Shown: positions 6,307 through 9,280 of the stretch, in pieces
Position numbering within the stretch: position 1 is the first letter of the stretch
How the letters are laid out: each line of letters starts with the position of its first letter
Assembly (NCBI GenBank): GCA_017475805.1
Contig: JAFVEW010000262.1
Coordinates: 1-9,280, forward strand
Source of the DNA: Synergistaceae bacterium
GTDB lineage: Bacteria > Synergistota > Synergistia > Synergistales > Aminobacteriaceae
Reading direction: 5' to 3'
DNA: 9,280 nucleotides
The notes under the pieces: generated by a model
What the model was told of the DNA's origin: nothing
Database searches by the model: none
Seen by the model: the letters and a program-made list of their open reading frames with translations, nothing else
Made by a program: the position numbers and the translations under genes

Positions 6307-6918
6307 TTAAGCATTACAAAACGCCCGCAAAATATTTAATCCAACATTGCCGCTCTTTTCCGGGTGAAATTGGACGCCGTAAACGTTTTTATTCTGAACA
6401 GCCGCTGTTAAGTCCGCGCCGTAATTCGTTGTAGCTGTGATAAATTTTTCGTCGCAAAATGCAGCGTACGAATGAACAAAATAAACATATTCGCCTTCGT
6501 TTTTTATAATTCCTAACTCCTCACTCCTAACTCCTAACTGTAAAGAGTTCCAGCCTATCTGAGGAATTTTTAAGCCTTTTGGTATAACTTCGCCGATGTA
6601 ACGAACAGAGCCGGGAATTAAATTCAAGCCTTCATGTTCGCCAAATTCAAAACTTTTTTCAAATAAAAGCTGCATTCCTAAGCAAATTCCTAAAATCGGC
6701 TTGCCCTTTTTGACTTCTTCTAATAATGGCTCTGCAAGTCCTGACGATTTTAATTTTTTAGCAGCGTCCTCAAAAGCTCCGACACCAGGCAAAATTATTC
6801 GCTCGGCTTTCTTTAAGTCGTCGGCATCTGAAGTTACTTTCACGTCTTGGCCGATAGCGTTAAAAGAGCTTTCAAGCGAAAATAAATTTCCAACGCCGTA
6901 GTTTATTATTGCAATCAT
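6307..6918 (-). CDS. hisH: Imidazole glycerol phosphate synthase, glutamine amidotransferase subunit
   Basis: HisH hydrolyses glutamine and passes ammonia to HisF. It is a 203-residue class I glutamine amidotransferase of normal length. The catalytic triad is complete: nucleophile C79 in GICLGMQ, and H185 and E187 in GVQFHPEKSG. Other landmarks are IINYGVGN at the start, LPGVGAF (43-49), PQIGWN (119-124) and YVYFVHSY (144-151). The loop between PQIGWN and YVYFVHSY, about residues 127-137, is encoded by a heptanucleotide repeat array, yet the frame stays open and the loop length is close to that of other HisH proteins. It is the first gene of the minus-strand run. Upstream, GAG at 6928-6930 and GGAG at 6932-6935 lie 9 and 13 bases from the ATG. 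Confidence 0.97.
   Translation of the reverse strand: MIAIINYGVGNLFSLESSFNAIGQDVKVTSDADDLKKAERIILPGVGAFEDAAKKLKSSGLAEPLLEEVKKGKPILGICLGMQLLFEKSFEFGEHEGLNLIPGSVRYIGEVIPKGLKIPQIGWNSLQLGVRSEELGIIKNEGEYVYFVHSYAAFCDEKFITATTNYGADLTAAVQNKNVYGVQFHPEKSGNVGLNILRAFCNA
6513..6540. repeat. Tandem heptanucleotide repeat inside hisH
   Basis: Four 7-base units on the plus strand: CTAACTC, CTCACTC, CTAACTC, CTAACTG (minus strand GAGTTAG / GAGTGAG). In hisH it encodes QLGVRSEELG in a loop between two conserved blocks. A similar fragment, CTCACTCCTA, occurs just upstream of hisH at 6928-6937. Short heptad arrays of this kind are known as dispersed repeats in some bacterial genomes; whether it is one here needs a genome-wide count. 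Confidence 0.8.
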
Positions 6919-6952
6919 AAAAAATTTCTCACTCCTAAAAGTTCTAAGTGCT

Positions 6953-6970
6953 CATGTATTATAATTCATG
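6953..6970. promoter_or_regulatory. Near-perfect 18-base palindrome with overlapping TATAAT on both strands (shared promoter/operator candidate)
   Basis: CATGTATTATAATTCATG differs from its own reverse complement at only one base pair. It contains TATAAT on the plus strand (6960-6965) and on the minus strand (6958-6963), nested in the perfect palindrome ATTATAAT. It lies in the 78-base gap between the divergent hisH and alaX-type genes, so it may be the -10 region for both, or a dimeric repressor site. No good -35 hexamer is visible at the right distance in either direction, which lowers confidence in a simple sigma-70 reading. No his leader peptide, T-box or riboswitch fits in the gap. Confidence 0.45.
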
Positions 6971-6981
6971 CAAAAATTTTT

Positions 6982-6987
6982 GAGGAG
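6982..6987 (+). promoter_or_regulatory. Shine-Dalgarno supporting the TTG start of the alanyl-tRNA editing gene
   Basis: GAGGAG, 9 bases before the TTG at 6997-6999. No in-frame ATG lies near the beginning of the conserved region, so this site supports TTG initiation. Confidence 0.7.
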
Positions 6988-6996
6988 CGATTTATC

Positions 6997-8187
6997 TTGA
7001 CTAAGAAACTTTATTATGAAAATTTATACGCCCGTGAATTTGACGCCGAAATCTTAAATCAATACGAAAACAAAGGAAAATTTCATGTTATTCTTGACAA
7101 AACTTTATTCTTTCCGAGCGGCGGCGGCCAACCTTGCGACATAGGATTTATAGACGGCGTTGAAGTTCTCGAAGTCATGGAAAAAAACGGCGAGATTATT
7201 CACGTCCTCGCTGGCGAATTAAAAGATAAAAAAGTTCACGGAGTTTTGAATTGGGAACGAAGATTTGAATTTATGCAGCAGCATTTAGGCGAACATATTT
7301 TCGCAGGAATGTTATATAACCTTCATCAGCTTCACACAGCTCGAATGAGAATTGAGGGCGATAACGTCTCTATCGATATCGATACCCCCGTTAAAGAAAG
7401 CGAAATTTTCGAGGCCGAAGCCGCAGCTAACGAGGCAGTGTGGCGAGATATTCCCGTCGAAGTAATTTATCCGTCGATGGACGAAGTTAAAAATTTTGCT
7501 CGAAAACTTCCGCCGGAAAATGCAGAGCTTCCAATTAGAATTGTAAAAATTGAAGGCGTTGACTATGTTCCTTGCTGCGGCGTTCATGTAAGCTCAACAG
7601 GGCAAGTCGGCCTGATAAAAATCACCTCTTTTGAGAATCACAAGGGCGGCACTCGAATTTATCTGAAATGCGGAGCGGCGGCTTATCGTTGGCTCGCGTC
7701 TCTTTACGGAGAAGTTAGGAAAGCTGAGAGCGAATTAGTTTGCGGCTACGAAGGTATTAACGAGAAAATTCTTAATCTAAAATCGCAAATTAAAGACTTG
7801 AAAGCCGAAAATGAGAAAACTCTCGAAAAGTTTTTGCGGCCCTTAGCTGAAGACCTGATTAAAAAGGCTGAAAATAAAATCGTAAGATACGTAATGAAAG
7901 ACTCGACTCAGGACGACGTTAAGCATTTATTCAGGTTAATAACCGAAATTAATCACGAAGCTGTAGCTTTGCTTGCGTGTGAAAACTCAGGCGGAGCTTT
8001 TATGATGTTCGGGACTAATAAAGAAAATAAAAGCGTCGACGTCAGACCGGCCTTCAAAAAAGCTATTTCTATTCTTGAGGGCAAAGGCGGCGGAAGCTCA
8101 TTCAGTGCGCAAGGTTTTGCAGACGCTAAAAATATTGAAAAACTTGACGAGGCTCTTAACGAAGCTGTGAAAGAAATTAGGAGCTAA
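6997..8187 (+). CDS. alaX: Alanyl-tRNA editing protein, AlaX-L type with DHHA1 domain
   Basis: Free-standing homologue of the AlaRS editing domain; such proteins deacylate Ser-tRNA(Ala) (and sometimes Gly-tRNA(Ala)) in the cytosol. The 396 residues fit the long form. Order: an N-terminal barrel with LFFPSGGGQPCDIG (37-50); the zinc-binding editing core with HxxxH (H96, H100 in QQHLGEH) and CxxxH (C193, H197 in CCGVHV); a predicted coiled coil of Lys/Glu-rich heptads (about 250-290); and a C-terminal DHHA1 domain ending in the glycine-rich GKGGGSSFSAQGF (362-374). There is no aminoacylation domain, so it is not AlaRS itself. It starts with TTG behind a good GAGGAG. It is divergent from hisH and followed after 5 bases by the secreted DUF6273-type gene, with that gene's ribosome site inside its own 3' end. 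Confidence 0.95.
   Translation: MTKKLYYENLYAREFDAEILNQYENKGKFHVILDKTLFFPSGGGQPCDIGFIDGVEVLEVMEKNGEIIHVLAGELKDKKVHGVLNWERRFEFMQQHLGEHIFAGMLYNLHQLHTARMRIEGDNVSIDIDTPVKESEIFEAEAAANEAVWRDIPVEVIYPSMDEVKNFARKLPPENAELPIRIVKIEGVDYVPCCGVHVSSTGQVGLIKITSFENHKGGTRIYLKCGAAAYRWLASLYGEVRKAESELVCGYEGINEKILNLKSQIKDLKAENEKTLEKFLRPLAEDLIKKAENKIVRYVMKDSTQDDVKHLFRLITEINHEAVALLACENSGGAFMMFGTNKENKSVDVRPAFKKAISILEGKGGGSSFSAQGFADAKNIEKLDEALNEAVKEIRS
8177..8183 (+). promoter_or_regulatory. Shine-Dalgarno of the secreted DUF6273-type gene
   Basis: TTAGGAG within the last codons of the alaX-type gene, 9 bases before the ATG at 8193-8195. It supports both the start and co-transcription of the two genes. Confidence 0.65.
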
Positions 8188-8192
8188 GAGTT

Positions 8193-8693
8193 ATGAAGTT
8201 TTGTTTTTATCCGCTTCGGCGGATTATTATTTTTTTTGTCTTATTAATCGCGGCTTCGTCATATGCAGATACTGCCGAGTATCAGCTCACAGCTCCCGAA
8301 AATAAGACAGATATTACCTATAATAAAGACATTTATAACGAAATCGGAACACTAAAAATCACAGCGTCTGAAGCCTTCGATAAAAACAAAAAGGTTATTG
8401 TTACTATCAATTACGACGGCAAATTTACAAATTCAAAGAATTCCGAGCAAATAGTTAATTACAATTTAGTTTTAGGGACTTCGGATTCTTATAAAATTTT
8501 GATTGACGGCGACAAAATTGAATTTTCAGCGGCTTCGATTGACGCTAATATCGGTATAACTTTAGGTGCTGTGATCACAGGCGACGCTATCTCAGACGGA
8601 GATTACAAAACTGAGATTAATTTTGCATCCGTTGTATTTCCGGTTCGTGGGGGGGGGGGTACACATTTGGGAAATATAAAGACGCGGATTTAA
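8193..8693 (+). CDS. Secreted protein, N-terminal part of a frame-switched DUF6273 gene (as sequenced, 166 residues)
   Basis: The product has a clear Sec signal peptide: Arg9-Arg10, a hydrophobic core IIIFFVLLIAA, and likely cleavage after SYA (residue 25). Residues about 28-148 read as a beta-rich, Asp/Asn/Lys-rich domain ending in DGDYKTEINFASVVFPV; alternating hydrophobic residues and this closing strand resemble Ig-like or fimbrial-type sandwich domains, but I cannot name the family. At residues 150-153 the frame enters a run of 11 G (8649-8659), and in the given sequence it continues for only 10 more residues to a TAA. That tail (THLGNIKTRI) has no family likeness. The reading frame after the G run that does make sense is another one, carrying DUF6273. 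I therefore take this as the short state of one longer gene, or as an indel in the read. Confidence 0.8.
   Translation: MKFCFYPLRRIIIFFVLLIAASSYADTAEYQLTAPENKTDITYNKDIYNEIGTLKITASEAFDKNKKVIVTINYDGKFTNSKNSEQIVNYNLVLGTSDSYKILIDGDKIEFSAASIDANIGITLGAVITGDAISDGDYKTEINFASVVFPVRGGGGTHLGNIKTRI
8649..8659 (+). repeat. Poly-G tract (G11) at a frame junction
   Basis: Eleven consecutive G in an otherwise AT-rich gene. With 9 or 12 G the upstream signal-peptide frame would run straight into the DUF6273 frame (…PVR-Gly3/4-YTFGKY…). With 11 or 14 it stops at 8693; with 10 or 13 it would end after a short VHIWEI. It encodes a polyglycine linker between two domains. Long G runs of this kind are typical contingency loci that change length by slipped-strand replication. 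Confidence 0.9.
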
Positions 8694-9280
8694 CTTGGAG
8701 AGTCTTAACTGTTGATGAGACGAACAAACGAACTCTTCTTGTTACGGAGAATCTAATTAAGGAACTGAAGTATAACTCCTCAAGGAGTCGAAACGATTGG
8801 TCAATAAGTGATGTAAAAACGTGGTTAAATGGCACTAATAGCGATCAATTTTTCAAGGCTGCGAATTTCAAAACGAGTGAAAAAAGTAAAATCTTAAACG
8901 TCAAGATTGAGGACGGCGAAGGGCAAAATAAAAACAGTCCTGAAATTGTCGACGCTTCGGGCGAAGATAAGATTTTCCTGCTGAGTTATATTGACGTTAT
9001 AAGCTATTTCACAAACGACGCTGACCGAATAGCAACATTTCATAATAACAAACATACTTGGTGGCTTCGCTCAATAGGTGCCCGCGACAGCCGCGTTAGT
9101 ATAGTTTACCAAGACGGGGACATTGATATTGCTGGTGATGGCGTTGATGCAACCGCAATCTATGTTCGTCCTGCCATTTGGTTAGATTTAAGCTCTACAG
9201 AAACAAAAAAAGCTGCTATGACAATCAGCTTCACAAAAACTACTCCGCCGTCTGATAATAAATCAGACCAAGACGAGGAA
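8660..9280 (+). CDS. DUF6273-like domain, out-of-frame 3' part of the secreted gene; runs off the window
   Basis: This frame is open for 207 codons from the end of the G run to the window edge. It starts YTFGKYKDADLTWRVLTVD, the opening of DUF6273-type domains (F-G-x-Y … W-R-V-L). Further along come the W-S-x-x-x-x-x-W-L-N segment, DKIFLLSYIDVISYF, then the hallmark TWWLRSIGARDS and YVRPAIWLDL near the end. No ATG, GTG or TTG occurs in this frame before ATG at 9218-9220, past the whole domain, so it cannot be a separate gene with a normal start. It must depend on joining to the signal peptide upstream. The domain is found in secreted or surface proteins; its function is unknown. A Thr/Pro/Asp/Lys-rich stretch at the edge looks like a linker to a C-terminal segment outside the window. 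Confidence 0.85.

Noticed and set aside
6919..6996. Histidine leader peptide, T-box or other attenuator in front of hisH
   Set aside because: The gap is only 78 bases and contains no His-codon run, no T-box sequence and no stem-loop followed by a T run.
8230..8237. Run of 8 T in the signal-peptide region, and a similar T8 at 213-220 in cbiG, as further phase-variable tracts
   Set aside because: T/A runs of this length are common in this AT-rich DNA and both reading frames are intact across them; nothing suggests switching.
8617..8835. Minus-strand frame across the G tract as a small gene
   Set aside because: It is a shadow of the secreted gene with no ribosome site and no recognisable family; its frame also depends on the tract length.
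8660..9280. Diversity-generating retroelement variable region in the DUF6273 domain
   Set aside because: No reverse transcriptase, template repeat or adenine-biased duplicate is present in the window; the WWLRS likeness alone is not enough.

Overview
The window is a dense, AT-rich bacterial segment (well under half G+C by eye) with no intergenic gap above about 80 bases. Two divergent gene runs leave a 78-base shared control region at 6919-6996. The minus-strand run reads cbiG (cut by the window start), cbiF, hisK, hisIE, an ankyrin-repeat secreted protein, an Rpn-family nuclease, hisF, hisA, a SnoaL-like protein and hisH. In transcription order that is hisH - snoaL-like - hisA - hisF - rpn - ank - hisIE - hisK - cbiF - cbiG. 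The plus-strand run holds an alanyl-tRNA editing protein (AlaX-L type) and a secreted protein gene broken at a run of 11 G, with a DUF6273-like domain in another frame that runs off the window end.

The organism is an anaerobe-like bacterium making its own histidine and corrinoids by the CbiF/CbiG (anaerobic) route. Rpn nuclease, secreted ankyrin protein, DUF6273 protein, bifunctional HisIE and a PHP-type histidinol phosphatase together would fit Synergistota or an AT-rich Firmicute from a gut or rumen. I lean to Synergistota, but this is inference from gene content, not from a marker gene.

The histidine genes cover the middle and late pathway: HisI/HisE (opening of the PRPP-derived intermediate), HisA (isomerase), HisH/HisF (IGP synthase) and HisK (phosphatase). 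hisG, hisD, hisB and hisC are not in the window. The genes overlap or nearly abut (hisA/hisF share 4 bases, hisIE/hisK share 1, snoaL-like/hisA share 7), so they are very probably one transcript. Two pieces of accessory cargo sit inside it: rpn plus ank between hisF and hisIE, and the SnoaL-like gene between hisH and hisA. The corrin genes cbiF and cbiG are appended at the 3' end.

The most notable points are: (1) the G11 tract at 8649-8659, one base short of joining a signal-peptide domain to a DUF6273 domain, which looks like a phase-variation switch; (2) a strong Shine-Dalgarno and in-frame ATG inside rpn, matching the intragenic antitoxin layout known for Rpn proteins; (3) a four-unit heptanucleotide repeat inside hisH; (4) an 18-base near-palindrome carrying TATAAT on both strands in the divergent control region.
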